The notes under the pieces: generated by a model
Told to the model about the DNA's origin: nothing
Database searches by the model: none
What the model saw: only the letters and a program-made list of their open reading frames with translations
Shown: positions 45,153 to 55,195 of the stretch, piece by piece
Layout: every line of letters begins with the position of its first letter
Position numbering within the stretch: position 1 is the first letter of the stretch
Origin: Mytilus edulis
Taxonomy: Eukaryota; Mollusca; Bivalvia; Mytilida; Mytilidae
Reading direction: 5' to 3'
DNA: 64,000 bases
NCBI RefSeq assembly: GCF_963676685.1
Contig: NC_092350.1
Span: 63,853,674 to 63,917,673 of the forward strand
Program-made: the position numbers and the translations under genes

Positions 45153-45389
45153 GGACCACACTGTTTTGAATATGATTCTAGTACCATATGGCTTATTTAC
45201 TCGTTAAAATTGATCTTTTATCTGTAGAGAACACTTGTATTGATGACAGAAATGATAGGATCCTGATATTTTATATGCTTTAATATGCTAGAATCTCATT
45301 CAACATTTACCCTAAACTTGGTCTCTGCTTTGAATAATCTCTTTGAACTGTTTCTCTAAATGGTATTCCTGACAATACAGTTTCTATGT

Positions 45390-45560
45390 ATGTTTAACTT
45401 GCCGTTTGTTTTCGTTGTAGTGCAGTGCTTTTGATGTTCTGTTTTCCTCTTATTAATTGATTGTTCGGTTTTGACTTGTAATTCGAATTTGTTTTATTGT
45501 TTGATTAGATTTATGACTATTGAACAGCGGTATACGACTGTTGCTTTAAATACAATCAAA
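45390..45560 (+). repeat. Mussel repeat fragment (AACAGCGGTATAC type)
   Basis: GTTTGTTTTCGTTGTAGTGC to ATTTATGACTATTGAACAGC and GGTATACGACTGTTGC. The last part also occurs inside the tandem array at about 47815-47850. Confidence 0.5.
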
Positions 45561-45924
45561 GAGTTTTTTCATGATGAAGGCTATACTGTAATATTCATAT
45601 CATTGTGTCTTTGGTTGGTGAGTAGACCATAAGCAATCATGAAACCTAATTACCTAACTATAAAAGTTATTCCAGGTATGCATGTAGGATTAATGACTTT
45701 GAAGGAGGAAAGTAAGAAATAAAACTGTCACGTTGTCTAAGTTCCCTGTACAACAGTAATTGGAAAAGGACATTATTTTGTCAAATGAGCTACACAAGTA
45801 ACAAAAGTAACAAAGCAAAAAAATCAACAAGCTAAATGATACACAATAATACATTAAAACAATAACAAACAATAAAAACACATAAACCTGGTTAAACTAA
45901 AACATTTTTCAATTTATTTTAAAT

Positions 45925-46150
45925 AATGGCCTGTACCAAGTCAATAATTTGACAGTTGTTTATTAGTTGGTCCGTATCTATAAGCTTTCGAGCGTTTGTT
46001 TTGGCCAGGCTATAAGGGATTGTTTTACATAGATATTTTGTTTGAAGTTTAGTATTTCGGTTGTTCCTTTATTTTCTTTTAGCGACTGATGCGTTTCCAT
46101 TAGTTTTTGTTTGCAGCCTTGATTTGTTTCCTTTTTATCGAAATATGAAT
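45925..46150 (+). repeat. Decayed relative of repeat A
   Basis: GGCCTGTACCAAGTCAATAA, GACAGTTGTTTATTAG, then GCGTTTGTTTT. The start matches the 38595-38640 part of family A. The minus frame at 45690-45881 just upstream is hydrophobic low-complexity. Confidence 0.45.
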
Positions 46151-46499
46151 ATTGAACATTGGTTGCCTATATTTGGAAATTTAATGAGAAATTGTTTCAT
46201 TAATACATAAAAAACACATTTCCGTGAATCAATAGACCTTCAGACCTTTGAAAATGCTACAAATAATTTGAATGTTCATTCAAAATATGGCCTTTTCAAA
46301 TCTTTTTTTCTGTTTATTGTTTTTCAGTATGTTTTTTTTTTCTATCAATAAATCAATAACTACTAATAACTTATATATGATTAAAATAAAGACAAATGGT
46401 AATCAATTGTGTACTACTTATGTATCATGACCTGTTGTAGTTCTAATAGTAAATCGGACAGACAGGACTATAATAGGAATATGGTAAGGTGTCGCATAG

Positions 46500-46787
46500 G
46501 TACATTCTGAACGCTGATTTAGTCCTTCATGTCTATATCCAGTGCATCTCAAACAAATGCAAACTGGTAAAATGTGCACTAAATAATGAGCATGATAGGT
46601 TTTAAGTTCATGCAATAACCTCATAAAATCTTCTGCACCTATATGTCCATGTGAGTTAAGTCCATTTAAATTAAGTAAATACAACTCATAAATGACAGAA
46701 CGATACATTGGTTTGATATAAAGTGAATGAATTGCATCAGCATTTTTTGCACTGAATTTTCGTGGCAGAAGCAGTTCAAAAAGTCTG
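46500..46787 (-). CDS. Coding-like exon of unknown family
   Basis: The minus frame is open from an acceptor-like AAGTTCTAACAG (exon from about 46787) for at least 95 codons. Segments include LFELLLPRKFSAKNADAIHS, MYRSVIYELYLLNLNGLNSH, GAEDFMRLLHELKTYHAHYL and ICLRCTGYRHEG. The balanced composition with Cys, His, Trp-free helices and the lack of low-complexity runs make it the most protein-like unassigned frame in the window. I do not recognise the family. The part after about 46510 (TPYHIPIIVLSVRF...) may lie beyond the real exon end. It could be a host exon or a transposable-element ORF fragment. No partner exons were found. Confidence 0.4.
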
Positions 46788-47029
46788 TTAGAACTTTTCA
46801 ATCAGTGGAATAAGAAGAGCTGTTCTGCTCTCTCTACATCTTTTTACTTCCCTATTTTAATTTACTAAGTGTTTTAGTAAAACGTCTAATGTATAAAATT
46901 GCGATTATATTATCTATTTAAGATACTAACCAAGTCATTTAAGAATAAGCTACTAAACCAGATACCCCCATGTGCTTCAAGAAAAAGGCTTAAAGTGACA
47001 TGATGCACAGCGATTCTGTTTACTTGAAG

Positions 47030-48658
47030 TATTCAAAAGCTAATCAATAGAGCAACAAAAAGTATAAATTCAATATGTTCCGCAACGGCTATTAGAGGAG
47101 AAACGAAAAACCTAAATGTCGAAATACGCATGAACATTAAGAAATAACTTATTTTAAATAATGGAATGGCCTGCTGGGACCCGCAAACCCTTTATACAGA
47201 AAGTTTAATCACCCTTTTCAGATTGTTGATAGAGGAATTAAAAAAACAGATTTGAAGCTATGTGTTCAAATCCGAATGAGCATGCCCCTAGATACTCTAT
47301 TGGTAAGCTTTGAAATGAGGCATATAATATTTTAGTAATTAGGGGCAGCAGTCCATTGGATTATTCCAAATAAGCTATTTCTTAATGTTCACGCGTATTT
47401 CGACATTTAAGTTCTCCGTGACTCTCCTTATAGGCGTTGCGGAGCATATCAATTTTATGCCTTTGGTTCCTCTTTTGATTGGCTTTCGAATGAGGTCTAA
47501 GACATATAAGTTATAAGGGGCTGAAGAGTCGCAGCAGTCCATTCCATTAATCACAAATGGCTCTTTCTTATTTTTATTTTGGCATTCATGCTCTCCATAA
47601 CCCCTAATATTGTTATTAAGTCACTTATTGTGTATACCCATTTTGGTCCACTATCAACAAGCTTTTAAAAAGTTTATTTACTGTTCTGTATATAGGCGCT
47701 AGAGGCTCGCACCAGTCAATGCCATTACTCAAAATAAGCTATTTCTTAATGTTCAGGCGTATTTCGACATTTAGTTTGTTACCCCGATTTTGTTTTTTGC
47801 CCTTGGATTTATGAGTTTTGAACAGCGGTATACTACTCTTGCCTTTATTTAGGTTCTCCGTTACTCCTCTAATATGCGTTGCGAAACAAATTTACTATAT
47901 ACCTATATACCTTGTGTTCCTCTATTGGTAAGCTTTCGAATGAGGTATAAAATACATCTGTAATTATGGCCCGAAGTGCCGCAGCAGTCCTTTTTGTTAT
48001 TAAAAGTCGGCTAATTCTAAATTTTCATGTGTATTTTCGTATTCATGACCTCTGTAACCCCTCTAATAGTCATTGCGGCACATATTTATCATATCCATGC
48101 ATGTTCCTCTATCAACACGCTTTCTAAGGGTGTATAAACTTTTCTAACTAAGGGACTAGTGGGTCGCATCAGTCCATTTCATTATTTAAAAGAAGTTATT
48201 TCTGTTAATGTTCACGCGTATTTCGACATTTAGGTTTTCCGTGACTCCTCTAATTGTGGAACATATTTACTATACACCTAAATGTATATATTTTTTGCTC
48301 ATCTATTAATTAGCTTTCGAATGAGGTATAAACAATATTTTTTAATTATGGGCTGAAAAGTCGCAGCAGTCCATGCATTCTATTATTTAAAATATCCATT
48401 CCATCATCAAAAATTGGATATTTTTAAATTTTCATGCGTAATTTTTGGCATATAGGTCCTCCGTAACCCTTTATTTTCGTTGCGTCACATATTGTGTATA
48501 CCCATTTTGTGTCATACCACATCTTCTTTTTTATATAATATATGTATGAAAATACAGGCTAACTGGTCGCAGCAATCCATTCCATTATTTAAAATAGTTT
48601 TTTTTTTTTAATGCACGCGTGTTCTGACATTTATGTTCTCCGTGACTTCTCTAATAGG
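47030..48658. repeat. Tandem array with ~360-bp dimeric unit, left part
   Basis: Two related half-units of about 180 bp alternate. Type a carries GCGTATTTCGACATTTAGGT, CTCCTCTAATAGGCGTTGCG and TGGTAAGCTTTCGAATGAGG; type b carries ATTCATG.TCTCC.TAACCC, CTCTATCAACAAGCTTTC and GGTGTATAAAGT. Both end in GTCGCAGCAGTCCATTCC. Type a anchors are at about 47391, 47755, 48216 and 48614. The first unit (47030-47235) is inverted relative to the rest. About 75 bp of another repeat (with GAACAGCGGTATACTACT) is inserted near 47785-47850. The array continues at 54731. Confidence 0.85.
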
Positions 48659-48860
48659 ATTTAAAATCTAAATTTTAAATCAGTTATCGGTAGTGCTCAT
48701 ACCACTGTCCGTCGTTATACGTACTTCGTCAAGTAATAATATTTGGTTTCTTGTTGGATTATCGATCTTTGCAAGTGATTGATTTACCCATAATCCTCCT
48801 TTTAACGTCGACATTTAGGAAAAGCAGACGCATTTTTAGCCATAGATTTATCTTCTAAAA
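48659..48860 (+). repeat. Terminal repeat A1
   Basis: 202 bp, ATTTAAAATCTAAATTTTAA to GATTTATCTTCTAAAA. Differs from A2 (53808-54009) at one base by eye (TTTAACGTCG versus TTTGACGTCG). Confidence 0.92.
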
Positions 48861-49560
48861 AATCGACACCAATCTGACACATAAGTTGTTAAAAACCTTA
48901 TTTTTTTACAAACTGTTTCAAACAATATTTATCAAGGATTTAATTGTCGTTTATTTTGACTCGATGGATACAATTGTCGAAGGGTCATGGCAAAATTATG
49001 ATTCTTAGCAGACGGCATGGTCAAGTTTTGTCGTCATTCTGAGAAGAAAATAAATTACTTCTACTTCGAATTATTTCTAAATTTTATTTCGGATATGCAA
49101 TTTTGACAATTTGAATTTAATTTAAATTTAGAGCAAACTTCTAAATCTAAATTTAGCATTATTTTGGTTGATTAGAGACGCACGTTAAAATGTTAAGATG
49201 GCTGGATTATTGAATACAAAATAAAAAATATTGTTGTTTTACGATGGATGGGCCATTAGCAAATCTTATATTCAATTTTTTTTCTCGTGCTCGGAGACAC
49301 GATCGGCCACAGCAGAATCAGCAGATGTGTTGGTTTTTTTTAACGTTTTTTTGTTGTTTGTTTGTTTCTTTTGCATTGTTTTAATTCTTATATGTTCATA
49401 TACATATTTACATAATTTATCATAGCATGTCTTTTTCAGTTTAAAATGCTTAGGGTATCTGGTAGGAAGAGGCGACAATGTGGTCAACATCGGCTAAGAA
49501 AACTTTTTTGCGTTCAAACTTGATGGAGATTCGGGTGTTAACAGATCTATAGAGGGTCCA

Positions 49561-50700
49561 GTGGCAACAACTTTACACAGTTCAGAGGTTATGTCTATGA
49601 TTATGGCTCCGGTATTCACGACCGCTACTTCTAGTTCTGCTGATGATAATCAGGTAATTTTCCAATTTTTTCAAAACCCATCTCCGTGTAGTAAGGATAA
49701 TGATGAGCTTGCAAGAAATGTCGATATTAAGTTAAAACATTTCAAGAGAATATGTTGATCTGGCCTTACCATTACTTTATTCACAGGCCTCTTCTGGGGG
49801 TAATTAGAAAGTCGTTATTTCACAGGAACTTTTGATACCCCGGATGTGGGGGGGGGGGGGGGGGGTATGGTGTTCTTCCTATATTTTTATATATACGAAT
49901 GTGACACAAAAACAGGGTCCTTTATTTTCATGTTTTGCTTATTAGAACAGGGTTGCCTTTTTATGCCCTGCTGTCGGGAACAGGTTTATTTTTAAACAAT
50001 CGATTTAAAAAGGACAGATTGGATATTGGATATTGACACAAGTATGTTTTTGCTTACATTATTAAACTGTTTGGTTACAGGTTTTATATTTCTGAACTAG
50101 TCTAGAAAATATAGGTCTCTGTCATGAACAAGGTATACATTTTCCGAGCGTGTCTAGAACAGGTGATTTTTTTTTTCAATATTTCTGTTTAGAACGGGGT
50201 ATGTTTTGCAATGTTTTCTGGTTAGAACAGGGTATATTATAAGAAATTTACACAATAGGTACATTGTGTAACTGGACAGATGCGTTTTTTAGTCTATATT
50301 AGTATATTTTGTACTACTGCTCACTCGACTGTTTTTCAAGATTTACTCAAGTACATGCATAGTATACGGCTAGGCGGTAAGCGGTCAGCACTAGGATGGA
50401 AGTCGTACAATGAACAATTTCGTCTCAGAATGTCACAGGATCCAGCTGGTTTTTAGGCTGTCGTTGGCCTTGCTTATGGCTGCTCAATATGTATCCTCCA
50501 TCTAGTATTGTTAATGACAAGAAGCATTGGGCGCTTAAAATGTTACGCATTCAATTACCAAGGTTCATGCGTGAATCAATGATGTGCTTTTACTCATTCT
50601 TGTTTAAGATGCTTTGATCAGCACCCACTTATGATTCAGTGCCCCAGACAAGACTGTTTCCTGAAGGCAGGCAAAATGTAAGATTAAAGCAAACTAGGCC
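49561..50700 (+). pseudogene. Gag-like region of the tyrosine-recombinase element
   Basis: An N-terminal open stretch (49561-49758) is followed by an insertion of sequence with recurring (G)AACAGGGTAT motifs and a run of about 20 G (49849-49866), which spans roughly 49790-50310. Coding similarity resumes at about 50345: LGGKRSALGWKSYNEQF and LRMSQDPAG, a block I recall from Gag proteins of DIRS-type elements, then CYSFLFKML and RLKQTRPQFRP. Multiple stops. The role in a live element would be particle formation and RNA binding. Confidence 0.55.
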
Positions 50701-50899
50701 TCAGTTTAGACCGAGATAAAAGGCACGTGTAAGAAACTCGTTGCAGTATCCCATCAGTACGAACTCGTATACTGGGCAAAATATGAAGTGAATTTTTTAG
50801 CAATGCAAATGCAATTACAATTGATCTTAAAGAGATATCAAATTGAGAATTTTTGTGATATTTATCTTATGTTTATTTTTGTATATATTTGGGTTGTAT

Positions 50900-51200
50900 T
50901 GATTTCGAATCCAAACTGATGTATCATCTATTGGATAAAGGGTGGACTCCATTAAACATAACTGAATTAAAAGAATGTAACTTGGGGGTTATACAAAAGT
51001 GTAGATTCCTAGCTCCGGCTGAGGGGTTTACTTTTGGCTTAAGGTTATCATATGAAGGTTAAAAACTACCGCAAATAAATTTAATGTCTTAAGCACGGAA
51101 GTTCGTATTATCATGTTAAAATCAATCCAGAGCTGGGATCGGATACTTTTAATCTTATTAAATGTTTGTTAAATGTTAATTTGAACCTCTCAATTTAGCA
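50900..51200 (+). pseudogene. RT N-terminal fragment of the element
   Basis: Encodes LDKGWTPLNITELKECNLG, then after a shift APAEGFTFGLRLSYEG, KLPQINLMS and AGIGY, matching the segment before the RT fingers in DIRS-type pol. Palm motifs with catalytic aspartates are missing; the sequence jumps to the RNase H end at 51250, so there is an internal deletion. Confidence 0.55.
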
Positions 51201-51249
51201 ACAATTTTTTTTTATTTATTAAGAATATATATAAAACCAAGCACTATAT

Positions 51250-51507
51250 TTGATAATTAACAAGCAAATATCAAAATCAAAGTTAGTAAGGATGTTGATT
51301 CGTCCTCTAGTATTGTTACTACTGAGTAAATATTTTCAGATTCGAGCGTTGTATATTCCAGGCTCAAGTAATGCAGGTGCAGATTCTCTGTCTCGTTTTC
51401 GGGTGATCCATTCCCGTACATTGGGACCGGAAGCATTTATTATACCAGACATTCCTAATATGAACTTTCATATGGTCATTTCGAAACTGGAATATACTTT
51501 CAAATAA
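51250..51507 (+). pseudogene. RNase H C-terminal fragment of the element
   Basis: An open frame encoding SKSKLVRMLIRPLVLLLLSK, FQIRALYIPGSSNAGADSLS, RF and LGPEA. The block (H)IPG.xN..AD.LSRF is the conserved end of RNase H domains in Ty3/DIRS-type elements. The longest intact piece of pol here. Confidence 0.75.
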
Positions 51508-51559
51508 ACAATTCGGTAGTTGATAGTACAGAAAAGTTTACCCGGGCTTTAAATTTGTT

Positions 51560-52480
51560 AAATGGTTTCAGGAAAGATTTCGGTATTGCCAAAGTATAGC
51601 TTTCGTCCTTGATGGACATTGTTGCTCTTACTGCATATATGTTAAATTAGGATTTGCTCATTCAACAATACGTACACATCGATCAGGCTTGATCAGGCTT
51701 AAGCATTTACAATAAGCTAAATGATTATGAAGACTTTACTAAAAATTAATAGTAAGCGATGGTTTTGAGCGTTCAAGGTTGCTTCAGATGGACACTAGGC
51801 TGACTTTTTAAGAGAGATATTGCATCGTATTTTGTCAATATGATCAGGTATATGAAGTTCTGCATACAAAGCTAGGCTATTCCAGGCGGTTTTTTTCCTT
51901 GGCTTGACGTGGTCTTTTTATGCATGGTTGGGGAGGTGACAGTTCATAATATGAGCAATGCATGTTCTACAAATCATGCTTTAAACAAAATGATGTCAAA
52001 ATTTACAAGAAATATGTAGAAATTCATTTGGTTTCATCTAAGACCGATCAGTTTGGTAGAGGGTTAACTATACACAGTCCTGCGCAATTAGACAAATGTA
52101 TATGTCCAGTGGCTTTTATTGCTTTGCTAATTGCCAGATAGACTTGTAGTAGGTGGACCGCTATTTCGTCTTTTGTTGGTTAGCTAGTTTGATTAATACC
52201 AATTTTCTGCAATACTCAAAATATCTATACATGCTTTAGGTATTAAATATTCTCGTTGTTCGTCGAACTTATTCAACATAGGTATGGACCTTTAATGGTT
52301 TACTTCTATAAATTGTGACTTGGATGGAGATTTGTCTCATTGTCACTCATACCACATCTTTCTATATCTATGTATGGAGATAGCTTGTGTCGTTGATGGA
52401 TTATCCGATAAAAATATTTAGGTCGTTTGAAAGCGGGTGCATTTTTGCTTTACATATACGAATTCCCATTTAATTGTGTG
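51560..52480 (+). pseudogene. Tyrosine recombinase (YR) of the element, inactive
   Basis: Recognisable order: ALTAYM and GFAHSTIRTHRSGL (SAM-like N-terminal part), MDTRLT, a WLGEVTVHNM-type core, SSKTDQFGRGLTIHSPAQLD and CPVAFIALLIA, HALGIKYSRCSSNLFNIGM where active enzymes have HSFRIGA, and CVVDGLSDKNI. The catalytic H..R of box II appears as N..N, and several stops and shifts occur. A reversed repeat B fragment sits in it at 52287-52372. In live elements this enzyme recombines a circular DNA copy into the genome. Confidence 0.75.
52287..52372 (-). repeat. Repeat B fragment inserted in the recombinase
   Basis: AAATTGTGACTTGGATGGAG and GTCTCATTGTCACTCATACC are the reverse of family B. It splits the recombinase between the ...NLFNIGM and ACVVDGLSDKN segments. 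TATGG on both sides (52281-52286 and 52373-52378 region) may be the target duplication. Confidence 0.65.
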
Positions 52481-52489
52481 TATATTCTC

Positions 52490-53060
52490 CTATAAGGGTT
52501 TGGATGGATAGGTCGTCAATTATTAAGAATGTGATTTTGGTAGCAACACAACGACCGGGAGGAGCTTATTTGGCTTTGAAAAGGTCGGGAGTGAAAATTT
52601 GATGGTAGGTTTGTTTTTACCGATGGATTAACTATCGCTAAGGTGAAGAATCGCATTAAAATAATGCAAGGATTTGAAGATCTTCCCAGCTATATTATAG
52701 TGCACATTGGGAAATGATATATATAAAATATCAAATTAGGTTACTTTCATCATTAGCTTGTTCAATTTATGTCAAGGTAATATGTTGATTTGCCTGATAC
52801 AACTTTATTTGGTCTCAAGTTCTATTGCCAAGACTGCAATGACGGTCTTCAAATAATGGGAATTGTAATGTATGGGCAAATGCAGGCGTCAGTTAAACAG
52901 CTTCATTGTTGTCCACATGACAAAGCATGAATGTTACATTCGATATCCTTACATAAAAGCTAAACACGAGTCTCTAGCAGAAGATGGGGTGTATTTAACA
53001 AAGAGAAGAACATTTTTTTCTGAACTTAATACAGGGAGCCCTAGAAACAATAATTTCTAG
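52490..53060 (+). pseudogene. SGNH/GDSL-hydrolase-like tail of the element
   Basis: After the recombinase come VWMDRSSIIKNVILVATQRP, GGAYLALKRSGVK, then broken sequence, CTLGNDIYK and the frame at 52872-53060 with RRQLNSFIVVHMTKHE, CYIRYPYIKAKHESLAEDGV and YLTKRR. The pattern (GSSI, GGND-like, D/GVHLT) follows SGNH-type hydrolase domains that I recall at this position in some DIRS-type elements of marine invertebrates. The catalytic blocks are damaged. Function in the element is unknown. Confidence 0.55.
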
Positions 53061-53394
53061 TAAGACGGGTAGCATTACTTTTCCAGACGACTATTCCATG
53101 CTTTGAATTTTTATAGTTGACTCGTTGTCCGTAACAAATGCCTATATATGATCTTAGTGAACAGTTAAACGAAACATCGGAGTTATTGGGCTGTTTTATA
53201 AATAATACAAATAGTTACTTATTAATTTACAATTTATACCATATAATGGCATATATTCATTTATCAGAAAATTATTTTAATCAAATTTTGCTTGAAATGG
53301 CACAGCTATGCGCAGCTCCCCCCAATTTTATTGGCGGTTGACGGTTCTGTGAAAATTTTAACTGTAGGCTAAAATTGTCGCAGCACCGCCAATT

Positions 53395-53807
53395 TGGCAG
53401 ATTTCGCTGCGCTTAGATAACATATTTGCAGTTTACAGACTTATTGTAATCGTATGATAGCATTAGCCTCTGATTTCCAGGGCTAATAGCTTATCTTGAA
53501 CTTCCCCTTTTCATATATGGTCTGCCACCTCAAACATATTCGGCGATCATCATATAACATTTTCAAAGACACATATGCATTTTTATCAGTTAATTTTAGT
53601 TCATAGATCTACATGTATCACAAATTTGCATTTCATATAATAGTACATATATCATATCACAAATTGCATTTCATATAATAGTACATATATCATATCACAA
53701 AATGCATTTCATATAATAGTACATATATCATATCTGTTAATAAATGCTGTGGCCATTTCCTGCCAATAACAATCTTGTTATTTTTTATGAGCATCTAAGA
53801 TAATAGG
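53395..53807 (+). repeat. Terminal repeat B1
   Basis: 413 bp, TGGCAGATTTCGCTGCGCTT to GCATCTAAGATAATAGG. Identical by eye to B2 (54318-54730). Contains three tandem ~37-bp units with TTTCATATAATAGTACATAT. Confidence 0.92.
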
Positions 53808-54009
53808 ATTTAAAATCTAAATTTTAAATCAGTTATCGGTAGTGCTCATACCACTGTCCGTCGTTATACGTACTTCGTCAAGTAATAATATTTGGTTTCT
53901 TGTTGGATTATCGATCTTTGCAAGTGATTGATTTACCCATAATCCTCCTTTTGACGTCGACATTTAGGAAAAGCAGACGCATTTTTAGCCATAGATTTAT
54001 CTTCTAAAA
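53808..54009 (+). repeat. Terminal repeat A2
   Basis: 202 bp, directly joined to B1 at AATAGG|ATTTAAA; one mismatch to A1. The B1-A2 joint represents the circle junction of the replication intermediate. Confidence 0.92.
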
Positions 54010-54317
54010 CCCGCCCACCCTCCCTTAAATTAGTAGAATGCAATTCCTACGGAAGATACTGCTGTTTGGTTTTGTTTGTTTATTTCAGAATTGTATTGTC
54101 TACATCGATTAAACCATCACTCAATGTGGAAAGATGTACAAAAGTTTTAATGACGAGACGGTCATTCAAGAAAAAAGACGAATCCTGGACGAGGAGTGGA
54201 CTTACATGCATATAGAAATTGAATGGATAACTTGGAAAGAAATTTATTACATTCAAACATGTAAACTTTGCGTTGGTAGCGATAACTTCTGATATCCAGG
54301 GTTAGTCGCTTGATTTA
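54010..54317 (+). other. A2-B2 spacer of the element
   Basis: 308 bp between A2 and B2 with no open frame of note. In many elements of this type A2 and B2 adjoin, so this may be a family-specific segment or an insertion. Confidence 0.6.
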
Positions 54318-54730
54318 TGGCAGATTTCGCTGCGCTTAGATAACATATTTGCAGTTTACAGACTTATTGTAATCGTATGATAGCATTAGCCTCTGATTTC
54401 CAGGGCTAATAGCTTATCTTGAACTTCCCCTTTTCATATATGGTCTGCCACCTCAAACATATTCGGCGATCATCATATAACATTTTCAAAGACACATATG
54501 CATTTTTATCAGTTAATTTTAGTTCATAGATCTACATGTATCACAAATTTGCATTTCATATAATAGTACATATATCATATCACAAATTGCATTTCATATA
54601 ATAGTACATATATCATATCACAAAATGCATTTCATATAATAGTACATATATCATATCTGTTAATAAATGCTGTGGCCATTTCCTGCCAATAACAATCTTG
54701 TTATTTTTTATGAGCATCTAAGATAATAGG
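54318..54730 (+). repeat. Terminal repeat B2
   Basis: Second copy of the 413-bp B repeat; ends AATAGG at the junction with the tandem array. Confidence 0.92.
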
Positions 54731-55195
54731 CGTTGCGCAACATATTTACTATGTACCTTATGTTCCTCTATTGATAAGCTTGCGAATAAGGTATAAGACA
54801 TTTATGTAATTTTGAAGCGTCACAGCAATCCGTTCCTTTATTTAAAATGTCCATTCCATTATTCAAAATTGGCTATTTCTGAATTTTCATGCGAATTTTA
54901 GTATTTATGTTCTCCATAACCCATCTTACGTCATTGTGGCACATATTGTTTATATCTATTTCGTTCTTCTATCAACAAGCTTTCAGAAGGTGTATAAAGT
55001 GTTCTGTCCGTAAGGAATGGCGGGTCGCAGCAGTCCATTATTCAAAATAAGCTTTTTTTAAATGTTCACGCGTATTTCGACATTTAGGTTTTCCGTAACT
55101 CCTCTAATAGGCGTCGTGGAACATATTTACTATATACTTTTTATTACTCTTTTGGTGAGCTTTCGAATGTGATATAAGATATATCTGTAAACTAA
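54731..55195 (+). repeat. Tandem array, right part
   Basis: Resumes exactly where the left part stops: CGTTGCGCAACATATTTACT, then type a/b half-units with GTCGCAGCAGTCCATTATTC and GCGTATTTCGACATTTAGGT, ending at ATATATCTGTAAACTA. Confidence 0.85.

Larger units (their letters stand above)
48659..54730 (+). mobile_element. DIRS/PAT/Ngaro-type tyrosine-recombinase retrotransposon, complete but decayed
   Basis: A 6.07-kb element with split direct repeats: A1 48659-48860, coding region, B1 53395-53807, A2 53808-54009, B2 54318-54730. The coding order on the plus strand is Gag-like, RT fragment, RNase H C-terminus, tyrosine recombinase and SGNH-like tail, as in known tyrosine-recombinase retroelements. 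All coding parts carry stops and frameshifts, and most of the RT is deleted. There is no target duplication, as expected for recombinase-mediated insertion. The flanking tandem array joins perfectly if the element is removed, with AATAGG shared by the left flank, the B1/A2 junction and the end of B2. Confidence 0.9.

Noticed and set aside
48659..54009. LTR retrotransposon with A1 and A2 as LTRs
   Set aside because: A2 is followed by B2 and preceded by B1, there is no target duplication, and a tyrosine recombinase is encoded. The split direct repeat model explains all parts.
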